24,597 nt of DNA from Methylopumilus sp003533095 (GCA_963977845.1 CAXBPZ010000015.1:1-24597); one strand, 5' to 3'. Shown: positions 14,988 to 23,345, counted from the stretch's first letter. Translations and numbers: made by a program. The notes: generated from the sequence alone by a model not told the origin.

Positions 14988-15009
14988 ATAGACATATAAA
15001 AATGTCTAT
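14988..15009. promoter_or_regulatory. Inverted repeat 2, candidate GntR operator over the rightward -35
   Basis: ATAGACAT (14988-14995) and ATGTCTAT (15002-15009) form a perfect 8-bp dyad with a 6-base spacer. The left arm covers the rightward -35 hexamer and the right arm ends just before the -10, so a bound protein would block this promoter. This is the expected layout for autoregulation by the adjacent gntR gene. Confidence 0.6.
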
Positions 15010-15017
15010 GATATAAA
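14989..15017 (+). promoter_or_regulatory. Sigma-70 promoter of gntR and the rightward operon
   Basis: TAGACA (14989-14994) and TATAAA (15012-15017) are separated by 17 bases, each one base from consensus. Transcription would start near 15024, about 29 bases before the gntR ATG. The promoter overlaps inverted repeat 2. Confidence 0.65.
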
Positions 15018-15052
15018 TTCCCTTAATAATGTGAATTAAGGTTTAATTAAAG

Positions 15053-15787
15053 ATGGATAAGCTTCAAACTTCCCCCAATTACAGGCCCTTATATGAGCAG
15101 ATCAAAGTATTAATTACGCAAAGCCTTATTCAAGGTGAATGGAAACCAGGAGAGAGTATACCGAGTGAGTTTGATCTTGCTTTTCGATTTAAAGTAAGTC
15201 AAGGCACCGTTCGTAAAGCAATTGACTCCTTGGCTAATGAAAAAATATTAATAAGAAGGCAGGGTAAAGGTACCTTTGTTGCTACGCATGAAGAAGAAAA
15301 AATACAGCTTCGATTTTTAAGGCTGACGGCAGAAGATGGCAGTAAAGAGTTACTTAAAAATTCACTCTTATCTTTTACTAAATCTAAAGCGGATAAAGAG
15401 ATTTCTAAATGCTTGGATATTAAAGTTGGTACCGCTATATTTGTTATTAAACGTGTATTAACTTTTTCAGACAGACCTTTAATCTATGATCATATTGTTG
15501 TCCCTGTTTCATCTTTCAAAGGATTAAATCGACAAAAGATTATTGAAAAACAAGGATCTTTATATAGCCTTTATGAAACACAATATGGAATAAGAATGGT
15601 GCGTGCTGAAGAGCGACTCAAAGCTATAAGTGCGGATTCTAAAATTGCAAAAATATTAAGTGTTAACGACAAGGATCCTTTATTAAGTATTGAGCGCGTT
15701 TCTTTTACCTATGGGGACAAACCTATGGAATGGCGATTAGGTTTATGCATCACAGATGATCATCACTATCGAAATGAGCTTGAGTAA
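15053..15787 (+). CDS. GntR-family transcriptional regulator with UTRA ligand-binding domain
   Basis: A 244-residue HutC/FarR-type regulator. The N-terminal winged helix-turn-helix covers about residues 8-75, with YEQIKVLITQSLIQGEWKPG, IPSEFDLAFRFKVSQGTVRK and LIRRQGKGTFVA being classical. A UTRA small-molecule sensor domain follows at about 90-240, with IFVIKRVLTFSDRPLIYDH and LLSIERVSFTYGDKPMEWR. It sits between the two arms of the locus and heads the rightward operon, so it most likely represses both arms and its own gene. The inducer should be a pathway acid or CoA ester (for example methylcitrate), but this is inference. The malic enzyme starts 14 bases after its stop. UTRA-type control differs from the sigma-54 PrpR used by many other prp operons. 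Confidence 0.92.
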   Translation: MDKLQTSPNYRPLYEQIKVLITQSLIQGEWKPGESIPSEFDLAFRFKVSQGTVRKAIDSLANEKILIRRQGKGTFVATHEEEKIQLRFLRLTAEDGSKELLKNSLLSFTKSKADKEISKCLDIKVGTAIFVIKRVLTFSDRPLIYDHIVVPVSSFKGLNRQKIIEKQGSLYSLYETQYGIRMVRAEERLKAISADSKIAKILSVNDKDPLLSIERVSFTYGDKPMEWRLGLCITDDHHYRNELE

Positions 15788-15801
15788 AGGTTAACTTTAA
15801 T

Positions 15802-16995
15802 ATGGACCTAAAAAAAGCCGCATTAGATTATCACTTATTTCCAAAACCTGGAAAATTAAGTGTTGAATCTTCTAAGCCTTGTTTAACACAACAAGATCTA
15901 TCTCTTGCTTATACCCCAGGCGTTGCTGAACCTGTGAAGGAAATTCATAAAGATCCCTCTAATGCTTATAAATATACTAATAAAGGAAATCTTATTGCAG
16001 TAATTACCAATGGCACAGCTGTTTTAGGACTTGGCAATATGGGTGCCTTAGCAAGTAAACCCGTTATGGAAGGTAAGGCTGTTTTATTTAAACGCTTTGC
16101 AGATATTGATGTTTTTGATATTGAAATTAATGCAAAAACATCTGATGAATTTATTCAAACAGTAGTAAATATTGCTCCTACATTTGGTGGAATTAATTTA
16201 GAGGATATAGCAGCACCTGAATGTTTTTATATCGAAAAAGAACTTAAAAAGAAATTAGATATTCCCGTATTTCATGATGATCAACATGGAACAGCTGTGG
16301 TGGTGGCCGCTGGATTGATTAATGCACTTGAAATACAAAGCAAAAAATTGGAGGAAGTTAAAATTGTATTTTTAGGAGCAGGTGCTGCCGGATGTTCATG
16401 CGCTCGACTCTTAAAATCAATGGGCGCTAGAAATATTATTATGGTAGATCGTCAAGGTGTTCTTGATAAAAATAGAAGTAATCTTCATGAAATTAATATT
16501 GATCTTGCTATAGAGCCTTCAGCAATCAAAACCCTTGATGATGCAATGCAGGATGCTGACGTTTTTATTGGAGTCTCTGCAGCAAATGCATTATCTCCAT
16601 CCCTTGTAAAAAAAATGCAAATCAAGCCCATTATCTTTGCCCTTGCTAATCCAGATCCAGAAATTCTTCCACATTTAGCGCACGCTGAAAGAGATGATTT
16701 AGTTATGGCAACTGGTCGTTCTGATTTTCCAAATCAAGTGAATAATGCTTTATGTTTTCCATACTTATTCAGAGGCGCCCTAGATGCAAAAGCAAAAGAA
16801 ATTACTGAGTCGATGAAAATAGCAGCTGCTAAAGCATTAGCAAAACTTGCTAAAGAACCTGTTCCCCAAGAAGTTCTAGATGCTTATGGATTGAATCATC
16901 TGGTTTTTGGTAAAGATTATATTATTCCGAAACCATTGGATAAACGCCTAATGACATTTGTTTCAAACGAAGTTGCAAAAGCTGCATCAAAATAG
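15802..16995 (+). CDS. Malic enzyme, single-domain NAD(P)-dependent type
   Basis: Oxidatively decarboxylates malate to pyruvate and CO2. The 397-residue protein has the bacterial malic enzyme pattern: AYTPGVAEPVKEI near residue 36, TNGTAVLGLGNMGALASKPV, MEGKAVLFKRFADIDVFDIE, the metal-binding INLEDIAAPECF, VFHDDQHGTAVV, and a Rossmann FLGAGAAGCSCA. It ends where the phosphotransacetylase-like domain of long MaeB proteins (about 760 residues) would begin, so this is the short form, as in Bacillus YtsJ. Placed between gntR and sdhCDAB, it would turn SDH-derived fumarate, after hydration to malate, or malyl-CoA-derived malate into pyruvate. Coenzyme preference cannot be read with confidence. Confidence 0.93.
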   Translation: MDLKKAALDYHLFPKPGKLSVESSKPCLTQQDLSLAYTPGVAEPVKEIHKDPSNAYKYTNKGNLIAVITNGTAVLGLGNMGALASKPVMEGKAVLFKRFADIDVFDIEINAKTSDEFIQTVVNIAPTFGGINLEDIAAPECFYIEKELKKKLDIPVFHDDQHGTAVVVAAGLINALEIQSKKLEEVKIVFLGAGAAGCSCARLLKSMGARNIIMVDRQGVLDKNRSNLHEINIDLAIEPSAIKTLDDAMQDADVFIGVSAANALSPSLVKKMQIKPIIFALANPDPEILPHLAHAERDDLVMATGRSDFPNQVNNALCFPYLFRGALDAKAKEITESMKIAAAKALAKLAKEPVPQEVLDAYGLNHLVFGKDYIIPKPLDKRLMTFVSNEVAKAASK

Positions 16996-17005
16996 GTTAA
17001 TAGTT

Positions 17006-17389
17006 ATGAATCATCTTTCAAATAGAGATAGGCCTAAAAATTTAGATTTAAGAACAATACGTTTACCTCTTAATGCTTTAGTTTCTATTCTGCATCGTTT
17101 ATCAGGCTGCATATTATTTTTGTTGATACCTATCCTCCTTTTTTTACTTTATCAAACATTAAGTTCTGAAAATCATTTTGAGAGGCTAAAGTTATTTTTG
17201 GGAATACCTTATTTAAAAGTAGTTTATTTTTTATTGTTGTGGCCATTTTTTCATCATTTTTACGCAGGCATTCGTCATCTTGCTATGGATATTCATTTTG
17301 CAACTTCACTCGTAAAAGCAATTTACACAGGTAAAGTTGTTTTAGTACTCGGCTTCTTTTCTACCATGATTGTGATGATGCTTTTATGA
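17006..17389 (+). CDS. sdhC: Succinate dehydrogenase cytochrome b556 subunit
   Basis: The 127-residue membrane anchor that binds heme b and ubiquinone with SdhD. The SdhC signature RPKNLDLRTIRLPLNALVSI followed by LHRLSG is near the N-terminus, and the FHHFYAGIRHLAMD segment contains the expected heme-ligand histidine region. Three hydrophobic helices are visible, at roughly residues 27-50, 70-90 and 105-127. I use the ATG at 17006: AGGTTA precedes it and it gives the standard N-terminus, whereas the frame upstream of it overlaps the malic enzyme. Its stop overlaps the sdhD start (ATGA). Confidence 0.94.
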   Translation: MNHLSNRDRPKNLDLRTIRLPLNALVSILHRLSGCILFLLIPILLFLLYQTLSSENHFERLKLFLGIPYLKVVYFLLLWPFFHHFYAGIRHLAMDIHFATSLVKAIYTGKVVLVLGFFSTMIVMMLL

Positions 17390-17733
17390 TTTTAGATTTG
17401 CTTACTAAAAAATACCCCGGATTTCGTTTATGGTTCCTGCAACGAATTTCAGGTTTTATCATCGCTATATTTTCAGTTATTTTTATTACTCGTCTTTATT
17501 TCTTTGATACTGATTCATTTCAAGGTTGGAAAAACTTTTTTGCACCCTTTTGGATGCAGTTACTTCTTCTAATTACTTGGATTTGTATTTGTTTTCATGG
17601 TTGGATCGGGGTTCGAAATGTTATTAAAGATTACATTCGTTATTATTATTTAAGAATTTTTTTATTAAATCTAACTGCAATATCCTCCATAGCTTATGTT
17701 TTTTTTATGTTATGGATTTTTTATTTAAGTTAA
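17386..17733 (+). CDS. sdhD: Succinate dehydrogenase membrane anchor subunit
   Basis: A 115-residue integral membrane protein that pairs with SdhC to hold SdhAB on the inner membrane. The N-terminal FRLWFLQRISGFIIAIFSVI and the FHGWIGVRNVIKDYI segment, with its conserved histidine, are SdhD features. Three membrane segments are evident. The start codon overlaps the sdhC stop by four bases (ATGA), so the two are translationally coupled. SdhD is poorly conserved in general; the assignment leans on position between sdhC and sdhA as well as these motifs. Confidence 0.92.
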   Translation: MILDLLTKKYPGFRLWFLQRISGFIIAIFSVIFITRLYFFDTDSFQGWKNFFAPFWMQLLLLITWICICFHGWIGVRNVIKDYIRYYYLRIFLLNLTAISSIAYVFFMLWIFYLS

Positions 17734-17736
17734 TTG

Positions 17737-19509
17737 ATGATGGCTACAAATATACAAATACATGAATTTGATGCCATTATTGTTGGCGCAGGTGGAGCAG
17801 GCCTTCGTGCTGCACTTCAACTTTCTCAAGCTGACATCAAAGTAGCAGTTATCTCAAAGGTTTTTCCTACTCGTTCCCACACTGTTGCAGCTCAGGGAGG
17901 TATTGCAGCTGCACTTGGAAATGTTTCTGAAGATCAGTGGATATGGCACATGTATGACACGATTAAAGGATCAGATTACCTTGGTGATCAAGATGCCATT
18001 GAGTTCATGTGCAAGAATGCAGCAAAAGCAATTTATGAATTAGAGCATTTTGGTATGCCTTTTGATCGCTTAAATGATGGAAAAATTTTTCAACGGCCAT
18101 TTGGAGGTATGACCCAAAACTTTGGCGAAAAATCAATTTCAAGAACTTGTGCAGTGGCAGATCGAACCGGACATTCGATGCTCCATACTCTTTACCAAAA
18201 AAATGTTGAAGCTAAAACACAATTCTTTATTGAATGGTTTGCACTTGATCTTGTTAGAGATGAGGAAGGTTCAGTTCTTGGCATTTTAGCCCTAGAAATG
18301 GAAACGGGAGAAGTTCATTTTATAAGATCTAAGACGACCTTATTAGCTACCGGTGGTGCAGGCCGTATATTTAAAGCAAGTACAAATGCATTTATTAATA
18401 CAGGTGATGGTTTGGGTATGTCAGCCCGTGCTGGCATTCCACTTCAAGATATGGAGTTTTGGCAATTTCATCCCACTGCGGTTTTAAATGCAGGAGTTCT
18501 TATTACCGAAGGAGCTCGGGGAGAAGGTGGTTATTTAGTAAATGCGCTTGGGGAGCGCTTTATGGAACGCTATGCCCCAAAATCAAAAGACTTAGCAAGT
18601 CGCGATGTTGTATCTAGATCCGTAGCAATGGAAATTAATGCTGGTCGTGGTGTGGGCAAAAATAAAGATGCTGTTTTCTTAAAATTAGATCATCTAGGCG
18701 AGTCCCTGATTGAAAATAAATTACCTGGTATCCGTGAAATTGCAAAAACATTTTTAAATATTGATCCTGTGAAGGATCCAATTCCCATTACCCCTACCAT
18801 TCATTACATGATGGGTGGTATCCCAACAAATATTGACGGCCAAGTAGTAGCACCTTCAAAAAATGGATCGCAAGAGGTAGTTCAGGGCCTTTACGCTGTT
18901 GGGGAATGTGCATGTGTTTCTGTGCATGGTGCTAATCGCTTAGGGTCAAATTCATTGCTTGATTTAGTAGTATTTGGTAAGGCAGCCGGTGAAAAAATTA
19001 CAAAAGATATTAAGCAAAATAAGCTATTGAAACCCACACCTAAAAATGCATTTGATAAAACACTAAGCCGACTTACTCGTTTAGAAAAACAAAAAGATGG
19101 ACATACAGTAAAAGAAATTGGTGAAAAGATGCGTTTAACTATGCAACAACACTGTGGCGTATTTAGAAACGCTAAGCTTCTAAAAAAAGGTATTGATCAA
19201 ATTAATCAAATTGCAGAATTGTCTGAAAGCACGTTTATTAAAGATAAATCAAAAGTTTTTAATACAGCTCGAATTGAAGCCTTGGAATTAGATAATCTTG
19301 TTGAAGTGGCTATGGCAACAATTCATTCAGCAAATGCACGCACCGAAAGTCGAGGTGCGCATTGCCGAGATGATTTTACTGAACGTGATGATGCAAATTG
19401 GTTGAAGCATACACTTTATTCGCGACAAAATAATCAAATTTCTTTTAAACCTGTCAATTTAAAACCTATCACTGTAGCTTCATTTGAACCTAAAACACGC
19501 GTTTATTAA
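17737..19509 (+). CDS. sdhA: Succinate dehydrogenase flavoprotein subunit
   Basis: Oxidises succinate to fumarate and passes electrons to the iron-sulfur subunit. About 590 residues, normal length. The FAD-binding AIIVGAGGAGLRAALQLS is at the N-terminus, and the covalent-flavin histidine lies in TRSHTVAAQGG near residue 48. Active-site elements FWQFHPTAV, ITEGARGEGGYLVN, the IPITPTIHYMMGGI histidine and HGANRLGSNSLLDLVVFG are intact. Three possible start codons stand in a row (TTG 17734, ATG 17737, ATG 17740) just after the sdhD stop; I took the first ATG. It supports succinate dehydrogenase over fumarate reductase that the gene order is C-D-A-B with an sdhE gene following. Confidence 0.97.
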   Translation: MMATNIQIHEFDAIIVGAGGAGLRAALQLSQADIKVAVISKVFPTRSHTVAAQGGIAAALGNVSEDQWIWHMYDTIKGSDYLGDQDAIEFMCKNAAKAIYELEHFGMPFDRLNDGKIFQRPFGGMTQNFGEKSISRTCAVADRTGHSMLHTLYQKNVEAKTQFFIEWFALDLVRDEEGSVLGILALEMETGEVHFIRSKTTLLATGGAGRIFKASTNAFINTGDGLGMSARAGIPLQDMEFWQFHPTAVLNAGVLITEGARGEGGYLVNALGERFMERYAPKSKDLASRDVVSRSVAMEINAGRGVGKNKDAVFLKLDHLGESLIENKLPGIREIAKTFLNIDPVKDPIPITPTIHYMMGGIPTNIDGQVVAPSKNGSQEVVQGLYAVGECACVSVHGANRLGSNSLLDLVVFGKAAGEKITKDIKQNKLLKPTPKNAFDKTLSRLTRLEKQKDGHTVKEIGEKMRLTMQQHCGVFRNAKLLKKGIDQINQIAELSESTFIKDKSKVFNTARIEALELDNLVEVAMATIHSANARTESRGAHCRDDFTERDDANWLKHTLYSRQNNQISFKPVNLKPITVASFEPKTRVY

Positions 19510-19520
19510 AGGTGCTTTTT

Positions 19521-20264
19521 ATGAAATTTTCTATTTACAGATTTAATCCAGACGAAGATAAAAAACCATATATGCAAGATTACGATATTGAGTTGGAAGA
19601 TAGTGATCAAATGTTACTTGATGCAATTATACGCATTAAGGAAATAGATGATTCATTAAGTGTTCGTAAATCGTGTCGAGAGGGTGTATGTGGTTCAGAT
19701 GGAATGAATATTAATGGAAAAAATGGATTGGCTTGCATAACAAAACTTTCAGATTTAGAAGAGCCAGTTATCTTAAGACCTATGCCAGGATTACCAGTAA
19801 TTCGGGACTTGATTGTTGATATGACACAATTTTTTGAAAATTTTCATTCCGTTAAACCTTACCTTGTAAATACTGATCCGGTTCCAGAAACAGAAAGATT
19901 ACAGAGCCCTGAAGATCGAGCAAAACTTGATGGGCTTTACGAATGTATTTTATGTGGTGCTTGTACTACCTCCTGTCCCTCATTTTGGTGGAATCCAGAT
20001 AAATTTGTAGGACCAGCAGGCCTACTTCAAGCGTATCGTTTTATTTCAGATAGTCGCGATCAAATTTTAGATGAGCGTTTAGAAAATCTTGAAACTCCTG
20101 AACGCTTATACAGTTGCCATCATATTCTTAATTGTGTTGATGTGTGCCCAAAAAAATTAAATCCTTCGTTAGCTATCTCTCGTATCAAAGATTTAAAAGT
20201 TAAGGAAGCTTATGAAAAAAAACGCAAGAAAAAAACTTTTCCTATTGAACCTATAAGCAAATAA
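19521..20264 (+). CDS. sdhB: Succinate dehydrogenase iron-sulfur subunit
   Basis: Carries three iron-sulfur clusters that pass electrons from SdhA to ubiquinone. Cysteine sets are complete: SCREGVCGSDGM plus LAC for [2Fe-2S], CILCGACTTSCP for [4Fe-4S], and CHHILNCVDVCPK with the preceding motifs for [3Fe-4S]. The ATG at 19521 is chosen because AAAGG lies 8 bases upstream; an in-frame GTG at 19512 would overlap that ribosome site. The protein is 247 residues, slightly long for the family owing to a lysine-rich tail (KKRKKK) after the normal end. Confidence 0.97.
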   Translation: MKFSIYRFNPDEDKKPYMQDYDIELEDSDQMLLDAIIRIKEIDDSLSVRKSCREGVCGSDGMNINGKNGLACITKLSDLEEPVILRPMPGLPVIRDLIVDMTQFFENFHSVKPYLVNTDPVPETERLQSPEDRAKLDGLYECILCGACTTSCPSFWWNPDKFVGPAGLLQAYRFISDSRDQILDERLENLETPERLYSCHHILNCVDVCPKKLNPSLAISRIKDLKVKEAYEKKRKKKTFPIEPISK

Positions 20265-20267
20265 ATA

Positions 20268-20561
20268 ATGGAAACATATTTATCAGACCTAGAATTTAGA
20301 AAAACAAAATGGCGTCTTAGACGAGGCTTGCTTGAGCTGGATCTTTTGTTAGAGCATTTTGCAGAAAAAAGTCTTAGCCAATTAAGTGTGCATGAAATAC
20401 TCCAGCTAAATCACTGCTTAGATTTATCTGATAACGATTTTCTAGATTTAATTATTAAAAAAAAATCAGCAGAAATTTTGTTCGGATTTAATACGAATGA
20501 TTTGCAAAGTTTGTTAAAAAAAATTCGAAATGATATTAGACAAAGGGAACGCAATGATTAA
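20268..20561 (+). CDS. sdhE: SDH flavinylation/assembly factor SdhE
   Basis: A 97-residue member of the SdhE/YgfY (Sdh5) family, which helps attach FAD covalently to SdhA. The diagnostic RGxxE motif is in RLRRGLLELDLLLEHF near residues 17-32, followed by the helical body of the family. It starts 3 bases after the sdhB stop, in the usual operon position. Its stop overlaps the start of the following CitE-like gene by 8 bases. Confidence 0.92.
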   Translation: METYLSDLEFRKTKWRLRRGLLELDLLLEHFAEKSLSQLSVHEILQLNHCLDLSDNDFLDLIIKKKSAEILFGFNTNDLQSLLKKIRNDIRQRERND

Positions 20562-21711
20562 GACATCAAATAAAATACTTGAAAGTAATGTGTCACCAAC
20601 TCATGCGCGTTTTAATGCCAATAATTCAGACTTAGGTGATTACTGGCCAGGAATTCAGCTCTATTATCCCCCTGTTAAATATTCCCCTAGTTTAGGTATT
20701 TACGAAACTATTGAGCAAGCCTCGCAGCGAATGAAAAAACATGCGCACAATACAAATGCTCATACACTAATTTTTGACTTAGAAGACGGCTGCCGTCAAA
20801 AAGAAATGAGCCGAGAACTTTTGCGAACAGAGCTTCCGATTTTAAAAGACAAACATAATGTTTCTATTGCTTTGAGAATTAATTCATTTAGAACAGATGA
20901 GTATGAATTAGATATGAAACTTGTTCGAGATATTGGTGATTGTATTGATGTGGTAATGCTAGCTAAAGCAGGTGAAGCATTCGGGGCTGCCGAAATTAGA
21001 GATTTGTCCTCCATTCTTTATGAAATTAATTCTCATATTACGATTCAACCAATTATTGAGCATCCTAAATCTCTTAAAATTGCGCCAGATCTTATGCAAT
21101 ACAGTACTGTTAAACATGTTGTTTTTGGTATTCATGATTTTTCAAAAGCTATGGGAATTCATATTACGCCTGAAAATTGGATTGAAGAATTAAAGTTCTT
21201 TATGAATGATCTGATGTTTGAAGCCCGCATATACGGAAAAGGGGTTATAGGTGGTGTTGAAACATTAATTGGAGCCAATATCATGCCTGATAAGTATGTT
21301 GAACCCAATGATGTAAGGCGTTGGCTAGATCTTCATGGAGATAATGAGTCTCGAATTGTATATAAACATGCATGCCAAGAGGCAGGAATGGGGCTTACTG
21401 GAAAACAAGTGATTCACCCAGGTCATATTCATTTGTGTAAAACAGCGTATACACCATCACCAACTGAAGTGAATCAGAAAGTTAGGATTCTTAAAGCAGC
21501 CATTGAGGCAGATGCATTATTAGGGGGCGCAATTAAATTTGAAGGTGAAATGCTTGACCCTCCAATGTTTGGTAAAGCATTACAAACACTATTACGTGCT
21601 CACGCTTTGCGCGCGCTCAAAGATGATGATATGAAATTTGCGCTTCATGTTCTTGAATTACTTCCTGTTCAAGTTGTTCTTCAAAATTGGCCTTACGGAG
21701 TTGCTTTATGA
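20554..21711 (+). CDS. CitE/HpcH-family CoA-ester lyase (paralogue C, long form)
   Basis: A 385-residue CitE-like protein, longer than paralogues A and B because of extra N-terminal (QLYYPPVKYSPSLG) and C-terminal helical segments. The core has FDLEDGCRQKEMSRELLR, the arginine in IALRINSF, metal ligands in PIIEHPKSL and FGIHDFSKA, and a clear GLTGKQVIHPGHIHLCKTAY ending in the TPSPTEV family tail. The ATG at 20554 follows AAAGGGA at good spacing; an upstream in-frame ATG at 20530 lies deep in sdhE without a ribosome site. Its stop overlaps the acyl-CoA synthetase start, so the two products are made together. Candidate substrates are malyl-, beta-methylmalyl- or citramalyl-CoA. It is not a malate synthase G or A by any motif I see. 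Confidence 0.8.
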   Translation: MIKTSNKILESNVSPTHARFNANNSDLGDYWPGIQLYYPPVKYSPSLGIYETIEQASQRMKKHAHNTNAHTLIFDLEDGCRQKEMSRELLRTELPILKDKHNVSIALRINSFRTDEYELDMKLVRDIGDCIDVVMLAKAGEAFGAAEIRDLSSILYEINSHITIQPIIEHPKSLKIAPDLMQYSTVKHVVFGIHDFSKAMGIHITPENWIEELKFFMNDLMFEARIYGKGVIGGVETLIGANIMPDKYVEPNDVRRWLDLHGDNESRIVYKHACQEAGMGLTGKQVIHPGHIHLCKTAYTPSPTEVNQKVRILKAAIEADALLGGAIKFEGEMLDPPMFGKALQTLLRAHALRALKDDDMKFALHVLELLPVQVVLQNWPYGVAL

Positions 21712-23345
21712 AACAAATCTCTCACACATGGAAATGGAATATCCCTGAATTTTTTAACATTGGACAAGCTTGCACAGCATCTCATAAAAATAAAGAAAAT
21801 GAAGAAAAAATAGCAATGATAGTCGAAGACGATGAACTAGGTAATTCTGAAATTACCTATCAGGAATTAAATCGTCGATCAAATCAATTTGGACAATTAT
21901 TGGTAAATTTAGGAATAAAAATTCAGGATCGCGTTCTTATTCGCTTGCCTAATTCTCTTGATTATCCAATCTCATTTTTAGGAGCTATGAAATCTGGTGC
22001 TATTTCTGTCCCCACATCAACATTACTAGCCCCAGAAGAATTAGTTTATATTATTAAAGATTCAGGAGCGAGAGCTTTGGTCATCGATAAAAAAGCTTGG
22101 CAATTTATTCAGCCTGAACTTCAAAAAAGTGACTGCAAGAATTTGCGATTTATTTTATTAAGTGGCAAAGGTGAATTTCAATCGCAAGAGCAATTTATAT
22201 TATTAGATATTCATGAAGAATTAAATAAAATCACCGCGATTAATCCATTTTATAAAACTAAAGCTGAGGATCCAGCATATTTAGTATATACCTCAGGAAC
22301 AACTGGATATCCCAAAGGAGTGCTTCATGCACATCGAGCACTTATTGGACGAGGACCGGCTTCCCAATATTGGTTTGATTTTCATTCATCTGGTGACGAT
22401 CGAATTTTACATTCTGGAAAATTCAATTGGACCTATGTCTTAGGTTCTGGATTAATGGATCCTTTGTATTTAGGCAAAACAGTTATTGTCTACGAAGGAA
22501 AAAATGATGCAAATACATGGATACAATTAATAAAAAAACATCAAGCTACAATTTTTATAGGCGTACCTACAATTTATCGACAACTTATTCAAAAAACAAC
22601 TGCGACTAAAAAAGATGTTCCGTCCTTACGATATTGTATGAGTGCAGGTGAGCATTTATCTGATGAGGTCTTTAGATTTTGGAATGAACGTTTCGAACTC
22701 AATATTTACGAAGCTGTCGGTATGTCTGAATTTTCTTATTATTTAAGTCAAAATAAGTACGCACCTATCAAACCTGGATCTGCCGGATTTCCTCAACCTG
22801 GTCACGCGATACAGCTCATTGATATTGAAACGCTAGAGCCTGTTCCACCTGGGGAGGAGGGTATGATTTGTGTGCCTTCAAATGATCCAGGACTTTTTTT
22901 ACGATATTGGAATTTAGAAGAAGAAACCAAAAAATATATTCATGATGATTGGTTTTTTACTGGAGATTACGCGCGCTATGATACAGAAGGATATATTTGG
23001 TTCTTAGGTCGCAAAGATGACATCATTAAGAGCTTTGGATATCGCGTTTCACCTTATGAAATTGAGCGAGTTTACAAATCTCATCCAGATATTGCGGATT
23101 GTGCTGCAATTGGAGAAGAAATTGAAAAAGATAAAATTTTAGTCACTGCTTATATTATTCCGCATGCAAATGTATCCATCGATCCAAATGACTTAATTAA
23201 CTTTGGCAAAAAACACTTAGCAGCGTATAAAGCACCTAAAACGATCTATTTAACTAAGGAATTTCCTCGTACTAAAAATGGTAAGATATTGAGGAAAGAT
23301 ATCAATAATTCAATTGCATTCGCAAAATCAGAAAGTCAAAAATGA
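21708..23345 (+). CDS. AMP-forming acyl-CoA synthetase (ligase)
   Basis: Activates a carboxylic acid to its CoA ester through an acyl-adenylate. The 545-residue protein contains the P-loop YTSGTTGYPKGVLHAHRA near residue 195, YEAVGMSEFSYY, FTGDYARYD, GRKDDIIKSFGYRVSPYEIE and the C-terminal catalytic lysine in PRTKNGKILRKD. The start WNIPEFFNIGQAC resembles the benzoate/medium-chain synthetase group; it lacks the longer N-terminal domain of classical Acs and PrpE. The ATG at 21708 overlaps the previous stop (ATGA). Propionate is an obvious candidate given the methylcitrate genes, but the pairing with a CitE-like lyase allows a C5 dicarboxylate such as mesaconate or citramalate. The substrate is unresolved. 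Confidence 0.87.
   Translation: MKQISHTWKWNIPEFFNIGQACTASHKNKENEEKIAMIVEDDELGNSEITYQELNRRSNQFGQLLVNLGIKIQDRVLIRLPNSLDYPISFLGAMKSGAISVPTSTLLAPEELVYIIKDSGARALVIDKKAWQFIQPELQKSDCKNLRFILLSGKGEFQSQEQFILLDIHEELNKITAINPFYKTKAEDPAYLVYTSGTTGYPKGVLHAHRALIGRGPASQYWFDFHSSGDDRILHSGKFNWTYVLGSGLMDPLYLGKTVIVYEGKNDANTWIQLIKKHQATIFIGVPTIYRQLIQKTTATKKDVPSLRYCMSAGEHLSDEVFRFWNERFELNIYEAVGMSEFSYYLSQNKYAPIKPGSAGFPQPGHAIQLIDIETLEPVPPGEEGMICVPSNDPGLFLRYWNLEEETKKYIHDDWFFTGDYARYDTEGYIWFLGRKDDIIKSFGYRVSPYEIERVYKSHPDIADCAAIGEEIEKDKILVTAYIIPHANVSIDPNDLINFGKKHLAAYKAPKTIYLTKEFPRTKNGKILRKDINNSIAFAKSESQK

Noticed and set aside
17006..20264. Fumarate reductase (frd) operon
   Set aside because: Gene order C-D-A-B, SdhC/SdhD-type anchors and the following sdhE gene support succinate dehydrogenase.
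20530..20553. Earlier ATG for CitE paralogue C
   Set aside because: It lies well inside sdhE with no Shine-Dalgarno, while ATG 20554 follows AAAGGGA at proper spacing.
21708..23345. Classical propionyl-CoA synthetase PrpE
   Set aside because: It is 545 residues and lacks the N-terminal domain of Acs/PrpE proteins; propionate remains a possible substrate but the symbol prpE is not supported.
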